A stretch of DNA of 64,000 bases from Thermoproteota archaeon (GCA_013154085.1 JAADDE010000026.1:1-64000); one strand, 5' to 3'. Counted from the stretch's first letter, positions 18,802-28,349 are shown. Numbers and translations are program-made. Notes: generated by a model from the letters alone, not told the origin.

Positions 18802-19188
18802 GTGCGGTCAGTGGAGGCTGTCTTGTGGGTGGCCTTGGGCGGGGCTCTGGGAGCGGTGGCCCGCTACTACCTCTACAAGCTCCTTCCAAAGCCCTACGGC
18901 TTCCCGCTGGCCACCTTTGCGGTCAACATGATCGCCAGCTTTTTGCTCGGTCTTATAATAGGAATCTTCGAGGCCAAGGCCAACCTGCCCGGACACTACA
19001 AGCTGGCTCTGGCCACGGGCTTCTGCGGCGCCCTCAGTACCTTTTCTACCTTCGTGGCCGACGACTACTTCTTGATAAAGGAAGCGAACTGGGAGGTCAT
19101 GGCTCTGTACACGGGCTTGAGCGTCGGCTTGGGAATAGCTCTAGTGGCGGCCGGCGAGAGGGTCGCCTACGGCCTTCTCAAATGGTAG
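18802..19188 (+). CDS. crcB: CrcB/Fluc fluoride channel
   Basis: GGALGAVARYYLY, FAVNMIASFLLG, TGFCGALSTFSTF. Confidence 0.94.
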   Translation: MRSVEAVLWVALGGALGAVARYYLYKLLPKPYGFPLATFAVNMIASFLLGLIIGIFEAKANLPGHYKLALATGFCGALSTFSTFVADDYFLIKEANWEVMALYTGLSVGLGIALVAAGERVAYGLLKW

Positions 19189-19430
19189 GAAATCCTGTTC
19201 TTCAAGGGCAGGCTGACCCACCTCGGCCCCTCCACCCAGACCTCGCCGGAGTACTTGATCAAGATCTTCCTCTCGCCTTCTGCACCCTCCAGCGTGCAGT
19301 ACACCCTGACCTCGCTCCTGCCCACCTTTACCCTCTCCACCCTCAGGTACCCTATCTTGGGCCTCAGGTCCTTTGCGGCCTTGTTTATTGCGGAAAGCAA
19401 CTTCTCTATTGTTTTTGGTGAGAACTGCAA
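19167..19430 (-). CDS. hypothetical small protein
   Basis: 87-aa ORF convergent with crcB, 22-nt overlap. Confidence 0.5.
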   Translation of the reverse strand: MQFSPKTIEKLLSAINKAAKDLRPKIGYLRVERVKVGRSEVRVYCTLEGAEGERKILIKYSGEVWVEGPRWVSLPLKNRISYHLRRP

Positions 19431-19483
19431 CTTACCCCTTGAGAAGTAAAGGCCTCTCCGGGAAATTAGGTGGGGGCGACGCT

Positions 19484-20176
19484 ATGGTCCACCGAAAGAG
19501 GGTCGAGCTGGTCACCGACCTGATAGCAGAAGCCTTGGAGGGAGGCTGGGACCGCGAGAGGGTGAAGAGGGAAATTTACAAGAGGTACAGCGAGGAGGGG
19601 ATCTCGCCCTTCAGGGGAATAGCCTTACCTCCGGACATTTTGGATAAAGAGATGGCCACAATATACGTCATATCGAAGTACGGGCTTGGCTTGGACGAGG
19701 ATTTGGGCGAGGTTATAGAGTTCGAGCGGAAGCTGGAGAGCGCGGCCAAGGCCCTGCTGGAAAAGGGCAAGGAGGCCAGGGACGAGGTGCTCGAGCTTCT
19801 GGGACCCGTAGACAGCAACGTACTTTCCAGGATATTTAGGATAATTTTCACAGCGGTGGTGTTGGGCTTCAGACCGGAGGAGGACCTCATAAAGTTGCTA
19901 CACAAGGCCTTGGAGGCCTTCCCAGAGATGGACAAGACCATAAGAAAGTACGCCCGCTTTTACATAGCTTTCAGGGTGGCCGAAGCCATAGCAAAAGGGG
20001 ACGTGAAGAGCAGAGTTGAGAAGGAGGCCATGAAGCAGTCGCTGGCGCTGAGAATAAACTTGCCGAAGATAATACCAGACGATAACTATATCTACATAAT
20101 CGCGCGCGAGGTTTTCAAAGTCCCGGAGGAGCGCTTGCGCAGGATACTGAAGGTTAAGGAGGGCGAAGCTTCGTGA
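19484..20176 (+). CDS. DUF2192-like protein
   Basis: MVHRKRVELVTDLIAEALEGGWDRERVKREIYKRY...; in-frame ATG at 19484. Confidence 0.72.
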   Translation: MVHRKRVELVTDLIAEALEGGWDRERVKREIYKRYSEEGISPFRGIALPPDILDKEMATIYVISKYGLGLDEDLGEVIEFERKLESAAKALLEKGKEARDEVLELLGPVDSNVLSRIFRIIFTAVVLGFRPEEDLIKLLHKALEAFPEMDKTIRKYARFYIAFRVAEAIAKGDVKSRVEKEAMKQSLALRINLPKIIPDDNYIYIIAREVFKVPEERLRRILKVKEGEAS

Positions 20177-21216
20177 AGGATGCTTTGAAGTGGTACGAGC
20201 AGATGCACGAGAAGTGCGGCTTCGAGGGCAGGTGGGTCGTCAAGGAAGAGGCCGAGACGGACCCTAGGTACGGCAAGGAGCCCTGGAGGAGGACCGTGGA
20301 AGAGCTGCTGGAGCTGGGAGTGGTGAACTTGGACAAACCGCCGGGACCGACGTCCCACGAAGTGGTGGCGTGGATCAAGAGGATGTTCAACCTCGAGAGG
20401 GCGGGGCACGGAGGAACCTTAGATCCTAAGGTAACCGGCGTGCTCCCCGTGGCGCTATCCGAGGCCACTAAGGTAATACACTACGTCATGCTCTCCGGCA
20501 AGGAGTACGTAATGGTCACGCAGTTCCACGAGGCTGTTAAGGAGGAGGACGTGGTTGAGAACTTGAAGTACTTGGTCGGCGAAATATACCAGAGGCCTCC
20601 GCTGAGGAGCAGCGTGAAGAGGCAACTGAGGACCAAGAAGGTGTACTACATCCACTTGATAGAGTTCTGGCCGGAGAGGAGGATGGCCCTCATGAGGATA
20701 GGCTCGGAAAGCGGAACCTACATGAGGAAGATCGCCCACGACTTGGGCCTGTTGCTGGGCACGGGGGCGCACATGAGGGAGCTGAGGAGGACGCGGAGCG
20801 GGCCGTTCCACGAGGAGTGGAACCTGGTGAGGATGCAGGATTTAAGCGAAGCCAAATACCTTTACGAGGTGCACAAAGATGATACGTTGTTGAAGAAGTA
20901 CATAATGCCGTGCGAAGCGGCGGTGTGTCACATGCCTAAAATAATGGTAAAGGACGGGGCAGTCGATGCCATAGCCCACGGCGCCAACGTGGCCGCTCCG
21001 GGCGTCGCCGCGCTCACCGACAACATGAAGAAGGGCGACACGGTAGCTGTTGTGAGCTTGAAGGGGGAGCTCGTGGCTATAGCCCAAGCCTTGGTTTCGG
21101 CGGAAGAGGCACTAAAAATGGAGAAGGGCTGGGTGGCCAAGACCAGGAGGGTGATAATGAAGCCCGGGACGTATCCGGACGTCTGGAGGAAGAAGTCAGC
21201 GCAAGAAGGGAAGTAG
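20173..21216 (+). CDS. cbf5: tRNA/rRNA pseudouridine synthase Cbf5 (TruB family)
   Basis: NLDKPPGPTSHEVVAW, GHGGTLDPKVTGVLPVAL; C-terminal PUA. Confidence 0.96.
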   Translation: MKDALKWYEQMHEKCGFEGRWVVKEEAETDPRYGKEPWRRTVEELLELGVVNLDKPPGPTSHEVVAWIKRMFNLERAGHGGTLDPKVTGVLPVALSEATKVIHYVMLSGKEYVMVTQFHEAVKEEDVVENLKYLVGEIYQRPPLRSSVKRQLRTKKVYYIHLIEFWPERRMALMRIGSESGTYMRKIAHDLGLLLGTGAHMRELRRTRSGPFHEEWNLVRMQDLSEAKYLYEVHKDDTLLKKYIMPCEAAVCHMPKIMVKDGAVDAIAHGANVAAPGVAALTDNMKKGDTVAVVSLKGELVAIAQALVSAEEALKMEKGWVAKTRRVIMKPGTYPDVWRKKSAQEGK

Positions 21217-22440
21217 GGCCCTCTTTAAGGCACCGAGCTTGTGCTCCGTCTCCTCCCACTCCCTTTCGGGGACTGAGTAGTACACGATCCCCGCGCCGGC
21301 TTGAGCCCTCAGCTTCCCCGCTCTGGCGAAGAAGCTCCTTATGGTTATTGCGAACTCGGCCTCGCTCCCCGTGACGAAGCCCACTGCGCCGGCGTATGGA
21401 CCTCTCTTGAGCTTCTCCGTCTTTCCGATCACTTCCATGGCAGAGGGCTTGGGAGCGCCGCTGACGGTGCCGGCGGGGAAGGTGGCGCTGAGCACGTCCT
21501 CGGGCCCGAAGAGCGGGTCCAGCTCGCCTTCAACCTTGCTTACTAGGTGCTGGACGTGGCTGTACTTCTCCACGTACATGAGGTTGCTCACTCTGACCGT
21601 TCCGGGCCTCGACACCTTCCCGACGTCGTTCCTCGCCAAGTCGACGAGCATCAAGTGCTCCGCCCTTTCCTTAGGGTCGGCCCTCAGCTCCTCCTCCAGC
21701 CTCAAGTCCTCCCACTCGTCCCTCCCCCTCGGCCTGGTGCCGGCTATGGGGAAGGTCTCCACTCTGCCCTTCTCCACCCTAAAGAGGAGCTCCGGAGAGC
21801 TGCCCAGCACTTCGCCGCTACCGAATCTTAAGTGGAACATGTAGGGCGACGGGTTTATCTTCCTCAGCTCGAAGTACAATCGCCTCAAGTCGCCCTCGTA
21901 TGAGTAGGTGTACGACTTCGAAAGCACGACTTGAAGTATTTCGCCCTCCTCCTCGAGCTCTTTTGCCTTCTCCACCCACTTGAGGAACTCTTCCCTCTCC
22001 ACGTCCAATCTCTCGTTGTACACCTTCAGCTCTTCGGGCTCTCCGGAGCTCAGTCTGGAGGTGCCGCATAGGGAGGCGTGGCCCAGCACGTGGTCGTAGA
22101 CGACGAACTTGCTCGGGACCACGAACTCGCCCCAAGGCCACCCCATGTCGTTGAGGCCCTCGTGCCTCACGTCCTCCCACGCCTCGACTGCCTCGTAGCT
22201 GACGTACCCGACGGGGCCGCCTTTGTAGAGGGTTCCCGTGTCGAGGGGCTCAGCGCTCAGCTCCCTCAGCACCTCCCTCACGTCCTCCCCTTCCTTGACC
22301 ACAGCGCTCACTTCCGGCTCCCACCCAACCAGGCTGATGCGCGCTTTCGTCTCGCCGCCCACAGCGCTCTCGAGGATGAACGAGGGCCCCTCGATGGAGC
22401 TGAAGAGCTCGGCCGGCTTCGGGACCGAGGACAGAGGCAC
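21196..22440 (-). CDS. trpE: anthranilate synthase component I
   Basis: FPIAGTRPRGRDEWEDLRLEEELRADPKERAEHLMLVDLARND, AGAGIVYYSVPEREWEE. Confidence 0.96.
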   Translation of the reverse strand: MPLSSVPKPAELFSSIEGPSFILESAVGGETKARISLVGWEPEVSAVVKEGEDVREVLRELSAEPLDTGTLYKGGPVGYVSYEAVEAWEDVRHEGLNDMGWPWGEFVVPSKFVVYDHVLGHASLCGTSRLSSGEPEELKVYNERLDVEREEFLKWVEKAKELEEEGEILQVVLSKSYTYSYEGDLRRLYFELRKINPSPYMFHLRFGSGEVLGSSPELLFRVEKGRVETFPIAGTRPRGRDEWEDLRLEEELRADPKERAEHLMLVDLARNDVGKVSRPGTVRVSNLMYVEKYSHVQHLVSKVEGELDPLFGPEDVLSATFPAGTVSGAPKPSAMEVIGKTEKLKRGPYAGAVGFVTGSEAEFAITIRSFFARAGKLRAQAGAGIVYYSVPEREWEETEHKLGALKRALLPFLR

Positions 22441-22444
22441 CCTC

Positions 22445-23023
22445 TCACAGCGCGAGGCCGACCACCTCTGCTACCCTCCTCACCTTTTCCGGGTCCTTTA
22501 TGCCGGGCTCCCTTTCAACGCCGCTGCTGACGTCTATTAGGTCCGGCTTGAATGCTGATATTATTTCTTTCACGTTTTCCGGCGTAATTTTACCGGCTAT
22601 CCCGCTTATGCCTTGCCTAATTCCCCAGAACAAGAACTTGCTCTCCCAGTCCTTCTTATCCCAGAGAACGTACTCCGCCCCGGAGTACTTGAAGGCGCCG
22701 GCCTCCAGCGGAGCTACGGCGACTGAAATGCCGTAGCCGCCGAGGAGCTCCCTTGCCCGCACGAAGCTCTGCGGGGTGGCCCAGTGGAGCTGGACCACGC
22801 TCACCCCGGAATTTAGGATCCTCTCCAAGTCGAGCTCCTTTCTCGCGTCGACCACGCCCACAGCCTTAACGTGCCCCGGAAGCACCGAGGCGACGTCCCT
22901 AGCCCTCTCCGGAGGTATGAGGCGCGGGGATGGCGCATCTATTATCATTCCCACGTAGCTGGCCCCCACTTCTACGGCCAGCTCGGCGTCTTCGGCCCTC
23001 GTCACGCCGCACACCTTTAGCAC
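22445..23023 (-). CDS. trpF: phosphoribosylanthranilate isomerase
   Basis: KVCGVTRAEDAELAVEVGASYVGMI and PDLIDVSSGVEREPGIKDPEKV; GTG start at 23023. Confidence 0.93.
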   Translation of the reverse strand: MLKVCGVTRAEDAELAVEVGASYVGMIIDAPSPRLIPPERARDVASVLPGHVKAVGVVDARKELDLERILNSGVSVVQLHWATPQSFVRARELLGGYGISVAVAPLEAGAFKYSGAEYVLWDKKDWESKFLFWGIRQGISGIAGKITPENVKEIISAFKPDLIDVSSGVEREPGIKDPEKVRRVAEVVGLAL

Positions 23024-23050
23024 GGCTTCCCCAGCCGGCGTGAGGGGGCT

Positions 23051-24265
23051 TTGAGGGTAAAGGCAGTAGCGACCGGCTTCGGCGGCGTGTCGCTGACGGT
23101 CGAGTGCGGTGAGAGCTTTGCACTGGACGCGGGCGCGGAGCCTGGAACGGAGAAGGTCGTCCTGACGCACGCCCACCTAGATCACAGCCTGATGGCCCCG
23201 GGCAAGGAGGTGTACGCGACGTTGCCGACCTTGGCTCTGGCGAGGGAGCTGTGGATAGATGCCAAGTCTCTAAATCCCGAGCTACCGTGGACCGTCGAGG
23301 ACGTCCAGCGAACCTTGAGCTCGGCCAAGAGGGCTCCCTACGGCAGGCCCTTCCGGATAGGCGACGCCTTAGTTACGTTCTACAACGCCGGCCACGTGCT
23401 GGGAAGCTCAATGATCTTGGTGGAGTGCTCCGGACGGAGACTCTTGTACACCGGCGACTTGGGCACGGCGAGCTTCTTGCTTGACCACTGGGTTAAGGAA
23501 GTTCCTAAGGCTGATATACTGATTACTGAAAGCAGCTACTTGTGCAGAGACAGGCCGTCGGCGAAGAAGGAGTGGTCCCGTCTTCACGCTTATTTAAAGC
23601 AGAAGCTAAAGGAGGGCCCGGTTCTGATAGCCGCTAACGCGGTCGGGAAGGCGCAGGAGGTTGTAAAGTTCTTGATGAACTACAGGAACAGCCTGCCGAT
23701 GAAGAACGTAATCCTCGAGGGGATGGGCTGGAGGGCCTCAAAGGTGTATGATGAAATGGTCGAATACTTGAAGGAAAGCGAGGTGCTCTCTTGGCTCAAC
23801 GGAAGCAGGATGAAGCTCACCGAGTTTGCTCAGAACCCCTCCAGCTTAGGCGAGAGGGTGGAGCTGACCGTTCCCGGAACGGTCGTGGTGGCGCCGTCCG
23901 GCTCTCTGAGCGGCGGGATGAGCGTTTGGTGGGCGCTGAAGGGTCTGCCGTACGTCCTCTTGGGCCACGTCTTCGAACCGGCGTCTCAGTTGCTGGCCGG
24001 CGAGGAGGTGAGCTTAGAGGATCCGCTGGGCAACGTCGGCACGGTGGGGCCGCCGGACTTGCACTTGGAGATATCTAGGCACGCGTCGAGGCAAGAGCTC
24101 CTTACCTTCATATCCAAGGTGGGGGCCGAGGAGGTGTACTTGGTCCACGGCGACGAGGAGTGCAGAAGGGCCGCGGAGGGCGGCAAGTTCAAGGCCTTGT
24201 GGGACGGCGAGGAGCTCACATTCTCTCCGGGGCCTCTATCCCGAGGAGCCACAGCCCCCTCCTGA
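23051..24265 (+). CDS. metallo-beta-lactamase/beta-CASP nuclease-like protein
   Basis: LTHAHLDH, NAGHVLGSSMI, YTGDLG, LVHGDEE. Confidence 0.87.
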   Translation: MRVKAVATGFGGVSLTVECGESFALDAGAEPGTEKVVLTHAHLDHSLMAPGKEVYATLPTLALARELWIDAKSLNPELPWTVEDVQRTLSSAKRAPYGRPFRIGDALVTFYNAGHVLGSSMILVECSGRRLLYTGDLGTASFLLDHWVKEVPKADILITESSYLCRDRPSAKKEWSRLHAYLKQKLKEGPVLIAANAVGKAQEVVKFLMNYRNSLPMKNVILEGMGWRASKVYDEMVEYLKESEVLSWLNGSRMKLTEFAQNPSSLGERVELTVPGTVVVAPSGSLSGGMSVWWALKGLPYVLLGHVFEPASQLLAGEEVSLEDPLGNVGTVGPPDLHLEISRHASRQELLTFISKVGAEEVYLVHGDEECRRAAEGGKFKALWDGEELTFSPGPLSRGATAPS

Positions 24266-26081
24266 GCACGTTCGCTATTGCCTTTACTATGGCAAGCTTC
24301 AAGTGCCTCAGCCCTTCATCTTCCTCCTTCGCGACGGGCTCTCTGTGGTAGAACTCGTTGAAGGAGTCGGCCAGCTGGTTCAAGTAGACGGCTATCCTCT
24401 CCGGCTCCAGCCCCTCCGCGGCCCTCTTGGCGACCTCCGGGAACTCCGCTATCATGATCAGCAAATGCTTGTACTTTTCCGCCTTTTCGAAGGAAGCCTT
24501 GTTCAGATCCGGCTCCCCGCCCTTCCTAAGTATGCCCTTCGCCCTGGCATGGGTGTACTGCAAGTAAGGCGCGGAGTTCCTTTCGAAGTTGAGAACGTCT
24601 TCCCACCTGAAGGTTATCGGTTTCTGCGCCGAAACCGAGACCATTGCATACTTTATCGAGCCCGCGGCAACGGCCTTAATGACCCTCTCCGGCTCCTCGG
24701 CCTCGCTCCGGCCCTCGACCAGCTCCCTCACCCTCCTCTCCGCCTCGTCCAAGAGCCAGTCCAGCGTTACCATTCTGCCCCTCCGGCCGCTCATCTTCAT
24801 TCCGGGTATGCTGACCATCTCATAGGCGTAGTGTATCAAGTTCTGCGCGTACTCCTTGAAGCCCAGATACCACAGTGCCAGCCTGAGCTGGATCTGGGGA
24901 AGCCTCTGCTCGGAGGCGATGACGTTTATTACTTTATCGGCCTTGAACTCTTCAAATTTCTTCAGCGTGTATGCAATATCCCTCGTGGTGTAAAGGGTCG
25001 TGCCGTCGGAGCGCACGAGCACCAAGGGAGGTATCTCAAGCCCCTTCGGTATCCTCAGAAGCCTCCTCAGCTCGTCGCTGACTTCGTCGAACTCCATAAC
25101 CAGTGCGCCTTCCTTAACCTTCAGCAGTCCCTTCCTCTTGGCCAGCTCAATTATCTTGCTCACGTCGCCGCTCCACACGAGGTCGCTCTCCCAGTCCCAC
25201 TTGTCGACCTCAACGCCTACCCTCCTCATGGTTTCTCTGAAGCCTCTGAGCACGTTCTCCGTCACTGTCCGAAAGGCTTTCTTGACCTCCTCGTCCCCTT
25301 CTTCGTACCTCTTCATTAAATTAGATATTTCCTTCTCGTGGTCCGTCTCCGGCGTTATTTTGTCCTTCAGCGCCCTAACCACTTCGGGCCACTTGCCCTC
25401 TAGCTCCTTCAGAACCTCCTCCCACTCCTTCTTCGCCTCCTCGTCTCCCCTCCTCACTGCCGAGGCCAGCTCGACCAAGGTGTTGGAAACGCTGTAGACC
25501 TTTCCGTACCAGTGATCCGGCTTCTCCCCCTCGGGCGGGAGGAGCCTTCCCATCTTGAGGAGGCCATAAACCAGTATCGCTACCTGCCTTCCCATGTCGT
25601 TTATATAGAACCTCGTCTGAACTTCATGGCCGTAGTTCCTTAGTATTCGAGCCAAAGAATCTCCCAAGAACATGTTCCTCGCGTGGCCCACGTGGAGCGG
25701 GTGGATGGGGTTCGCGGAGGTGTGCTCGACCACAACGCGTCCGGAGAAGCTCCAAGAGCCGTAGCCCTCTGCAAGGGCTTCCTCCAAGATCCTCCTCGCT
25801 ACGGCGTTTATGTCTATCACTATGTTAATATAACCGCCAATTACTTTAACCTCCTTGACCCCTTCTATCTTCAACCTCTCCGCTAGCCTCCCTGCCAGCT
25901 CGTGGGGCTTCAGGCCCAGCTCCTTAGCATACTTGAACAGCGATATGCCCAAGTCCCCCATCTCGGGCCTCGGGGGCTTCGCGACGAGGCGCTCGAGACC
26001 CCTCGGCTCAGCTCCGAGCTCCTCCAGTCCCCTTTCGACCTCCGCAACGAACTTCTCCTTGATTTCGCTCAGTACGTACAC
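24216..26081 (-). CDS. argS: arginyl-tRNA synthetase
   Basis: VEHTSANPIHPLHVGHARNMFLGDSLARIL; MSGRRG; DALR-like C-terminus. Confidence 0.97.
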   Translation of the reverse strand: MYVLSEIKEKFVAEVERGLEELGAEPRGLERLVAKPPRPEMGDLGISLFKYAKELGLKPHELAGRLAERLKIEGVKEVKVIGGYINIVIDINAVARRILEEALAEGYGSWSFSGRVVVEHTSANPIHPLHVGHARNMFLGDSLARILRNYGHEVQTRFYINDMGRQVAILVYGLLKMGRLLPPEGEKPDHWYGKVYSVSNTLVELASAVRRGDEEAKKEWEEVLKELEGKWPEVVRALKDKITPETDHEKEISNLMKRYEEGDEEVKKAFRTVTENVLRGFRETMRRVGVEVDKWDWESDLVWSGDVSKIIELAKRKGLLKVKEGALVMEFDEVSDELRRLLRIPKGLEIPPLVLVRSDGTTLYTTRDIAYTLKKFEEFKADKVINVIASEQRLPQIQLRLALWYLGFKEYAQNLIHYAYEMVSIPGMKMSGRRGRMVTLDWLLDEAERRVRELVEGRSEAEEPERVIKAVAAGSIKYAMVSVSAQKPITFRWEDVLNFERNSAPYLQYTHARAKGILRKGGEPDLNKASFEKAEKYKHLLIMIAEFPEVAKRAAEGLEPERIAVYLNQLADSFNEFYHREPVAKEEDEGLRHLKLAIVKAIANVLRRGLWLLGIEAPERM

Positions 26082-26122
26082 TTCTAGCCCCCTCCGCGCC
26101 CTCGCTTCAGAGTCTTAAGGAG

Positions 26123-26158
26123 TCTCACCCCCCGGCTCCCAGAAGGGGCCCGGTGAGG
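26123..26158 (+). repeat. imperfect GC-rich hairpin in argS divergent region
   Basis: CTCACC(26124-26129)/GGTGAG(26152-26157) enclosing GGCTCC(26134-26139)/GGGGCC(26145-26150). Confidence 0.5.
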
Positions 26159-26178
26159 AGTACTCCCGGTACAGACGA

Positions 26179-26229
26179 GTGACGAGAAGGCATTTGTCCG
26201 AGGGGATGAGCGGGATTGCACGTCCCGGA
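26179..26229 (+). ncRNA. candidate box C/D-like sRNA
   Basis: GTGACGA -12- CCGA -4- ATGAGCG -13- CGGA in a 246-nt intergenic region. Confidence 0.3.
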
Positions 26230-26327
26230 GGGGTGACGAGCCTCCACCGGCGGCGACCGGGCTCGAACGCCGCTAAGGGTAGAGCGTGATTTAATAGATC
26301 ACCTACGCCCGAGAGACGGGAGCAGGG

Positions 26328-26699
26328 TTGGCAGTAGAGAGCCCCCTGAAGATGATACTCAACGAGATGATGCGTGTAGAAGGGATGAAGGCAATACTCG
26401 TCGTCTCCAAAGACGGCTTCCTCATAGAGTACACTTCCCAGATGGGCAAAGAAATCGACCCCGAGAGCATCGCCGCTATGGTGGTGAGCGTGTACGGCGC
26501 TCTCCAGAGGTTCGCCGAGGAGTTCAACTTGGGTGACATGGATATGGCAACTGCCGAGTACACCCGCAACATGATGCTCCTCACCGACATAGGCGAGGCT
26601 ATAGTGGTGGTGATAACGGACCGCAGCGCCCTCTTGGGCAGGATAAGGTACGAGCTGAAGAAGCAGAGGGACCGCCTCAAGGCGGCGCTCGCCGCGTAA
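26328..26699 (+). CDS. roadblock/LC7 domain protein
   Basis: GMKAILVVSKDGFLIEYTSQMGKEIDPESIAAMVVSVYGALQRFAEEF; upstream TTTAATA. Confidence 0.88.
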   Translation: MAVESPLKMILNEMMRVEGMKAILVVSKDGFLIEYTSQMGKEIDPESIAAMVVSVYGALQRFAEEFNLGDMDMATAEYTRNMMLLTDIGEAIVVVITDRSALLGRIRYELKKQRDRLKAALAA

Positions 26700-26735
26700 G
26701 GTTTTTAATAAGCCCTATGGAAGCGGGGGCCCGCA

Positions 26736-26993
26736 ATGAGCTTCGAGGAAGATGAGAGCTACTTGTTCGGGGAGAGCAGCGAGGGGGAGGGCGGAGAGGA
26801 GAGCTCCTCCAGCACCGCTAAGACCAGCGAGTCCTTCCCGGCTGAGGCACTGGAAGTGTCGGTGGAGCTCGCTGATCTGTGGAACAGCGTCTTAGAGGGG
26901 AAGATATCAATAGAGGAGTTCAAGCAGACTCTGGCGGCGCTCCAGTCCACAGTCGACGTCGGCAGAAGGAGGCGCCGCAGGAGGAAGGGATGA
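26736..26993 (+). CDS. acidic/Ser-rich small protein with poly-Arg tail
   Basis: 85-aa ORF with acidic low-complexity N-terminus and RRRRRRRKG C-terminus; TATA-like TTTTTAATAA upstream. Confidence 0.7.
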   Translation: MSFEEDESYLFGESSEGEGGEESSSSTAKTSESFPAEALEVSVELADLWNSVLEGKISIEEFKQTLAALQSTVDVGRRRRRRRKG

Positions 26994-27039
26994 TCTGAGG
27001 GTGCAAGCGCTGAGGCGTGATGAAAATTCCCTTTTCGGA
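26990..27039 (+). ncRNA. candidate box C/D sRNA overlapping the stop codon of the upstream gene
   Basis: ATGATCT (C) -13- CTGA (D') -3- GTGATGA (C') -12- CGGA (D). Confidence 0.42.
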
Positions 27040-27089
27040 CCTCCGCAAAGCAAAAATCCTTCCGCCCCCGTGCCCTCTGGGTCAGAGTC

Positions 27090-28349
27090 GTGGCCAAAAC
27101 CATGGCTGAGAAGATACTCGGAAGGGCCAGCGGGAAGGACGTCGCTCCCGGAGAGATAGTGGAGGCGAATGTAGATCTGGCGATGGTCCACGACCTCACG
27201 GGGCCGCACGTCGTCGAAGTCGTTGAGGAGATAGCCGGGGAGGTGAGGGTCTGGGACCCGGACAAGGTCGCTATAATCTTCGACCACCACGTCCCGGCGG
27301 ACAAGATAAGGGCGGCTGAACTGCAAGCAATAATGAGGAGGGTCGCCAGAAGGTTACGCATAAGCAAGTTCCACGACGTCGGAAGGGGCGGAATATGCCA
27401 CCAAGTGCTGGTCGAGGAGAGGTACGTCAGGCCCGGAATGCTTGTAGTGGGGGCGGACTCCCACACGGTTACCTCCGGGGCCGTCGGCGCCTTCGCCACC
27501 GGCATAGGGGCCAGCGACATGGCTATGGTGTGGCTCACGGGCAAGCTCTGGTTTAAGGTTCCGGAGTCCATAAAGGTCAACGTAACCGGTACGCTTCCGA
27601 AAGGCGTTTACTCGAAGGACGTAATACTGAACATAATAGGAACCGTCACGGTTGACGGCGCCACGTACAAGGCGGTTGAGTTCCACGGCGACACTATAAG
27701 GAGGATGAGCATACCGGACAGGATGACATTAACGAACATGACCGTTGAGATGGGCGGCAAGGCCGGAATGGTTCCGGCAGACGAGGTCACGGTGAGGTAC
27801 TTCGAAGAGGCCGGCATACAAGTAAAGCCCTTCGGCCCGGATCCCGGGGCCCGGTACGAGGACGAGTGGAACTTTGAGGTCAGCAACTTGGAGCCCCAAG
27901 TCGCGGCGCCCTACAGCGTGGACAACGTCCACCCGGTGAGCGAGGTGGAGGGCACCCCGATAGACCAAGCCTTCATAGGTAGCTGCACCAACGGACGCTA
28001 CGAGGACTTCGTTGAGGCGGCGAGGATACTGAAAGGCAGGAAGGTGGCCGACGGGGTTAGGTGCATAGCCATACCGGCATCCATAAAGCAGTACTCGAGG
28101 CTCTTGAAGGAGGGTATAATTGACATACTGACGGAGGCCGGATGCTTCGTGGCCCACAGCACTTGCGGTCCGTGTTTAGGAGGCCACTTGGGCGTCTTGG
28201 GACCCGAGGAGGTGGCTATATCCTCCAGCAACCGCAACTTCCGCGGAAGGATGGGCCACCCGACGAGCAAGGTCTACCTGGCGAGCCCGGCAACGGTAGC
28301 GGCCAGCGCGGTGGAGGGCAAGATAGCGGACCCGAGGAAGTACCTCTGA
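27090..28349 (+). CDS. leuC: 3-isopropylmalate dehydratase large subunit / aconitase-family dehydratase
   Basis: VGADSHTVTSGAVGAFATGIG, IGSCTNGRYEDF, CGPCLGGHLGVL Fe-S ligands. Confidence 0.92.
   Translation: MAKTMAEKILGRASGKDVAPGEIVEANVDLAMVHDLTGPHVVEVVEEIAGEVRVWDPDKVAIIFDHHVPADKIRAAELQAIMRRVARRLRISKFHDVGRGGICHQVLVEERYVRPGMLVVGADSHTVTSGAVGAFATGIGASDMAMVWLTGKLWFKVPESIKVNVTGTLPKGVYSKDVILNIIGTVTVDGATYKAVEFHGDTIRRMSIPDRMTLTNMTVEMGGKAGMVPADEVTVRYFEEAGIQVKPFGPDPGARYEDEWNFEVSNLEPQVAAPYSVDNVHPVSEVEGTPIDQAFIGSCTNGRYEDFVEAARILKGRKVADGVRCIAIPASIKQYSRLLKEGIIDILTEAGCFVAHSTCGPCLGGHLGVLGPEEVAISSSNRNFRGRMGHPTSKVYLASPATVAASAVEGKIADPRKYL

Noticed and set aside
24303-25319. 338-aa plus-strand ORF
   Set aside because: Antisense of argS, which has clear synthetase motifs
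26185-26273. tRNA-Cys-like anticodon arm CGGGA-TTGCACG-TCCCG
   Set aside because: No matching acceptor stem, D arm or T arm (no GGTTCGA-type T loop) at correct distances on either strand
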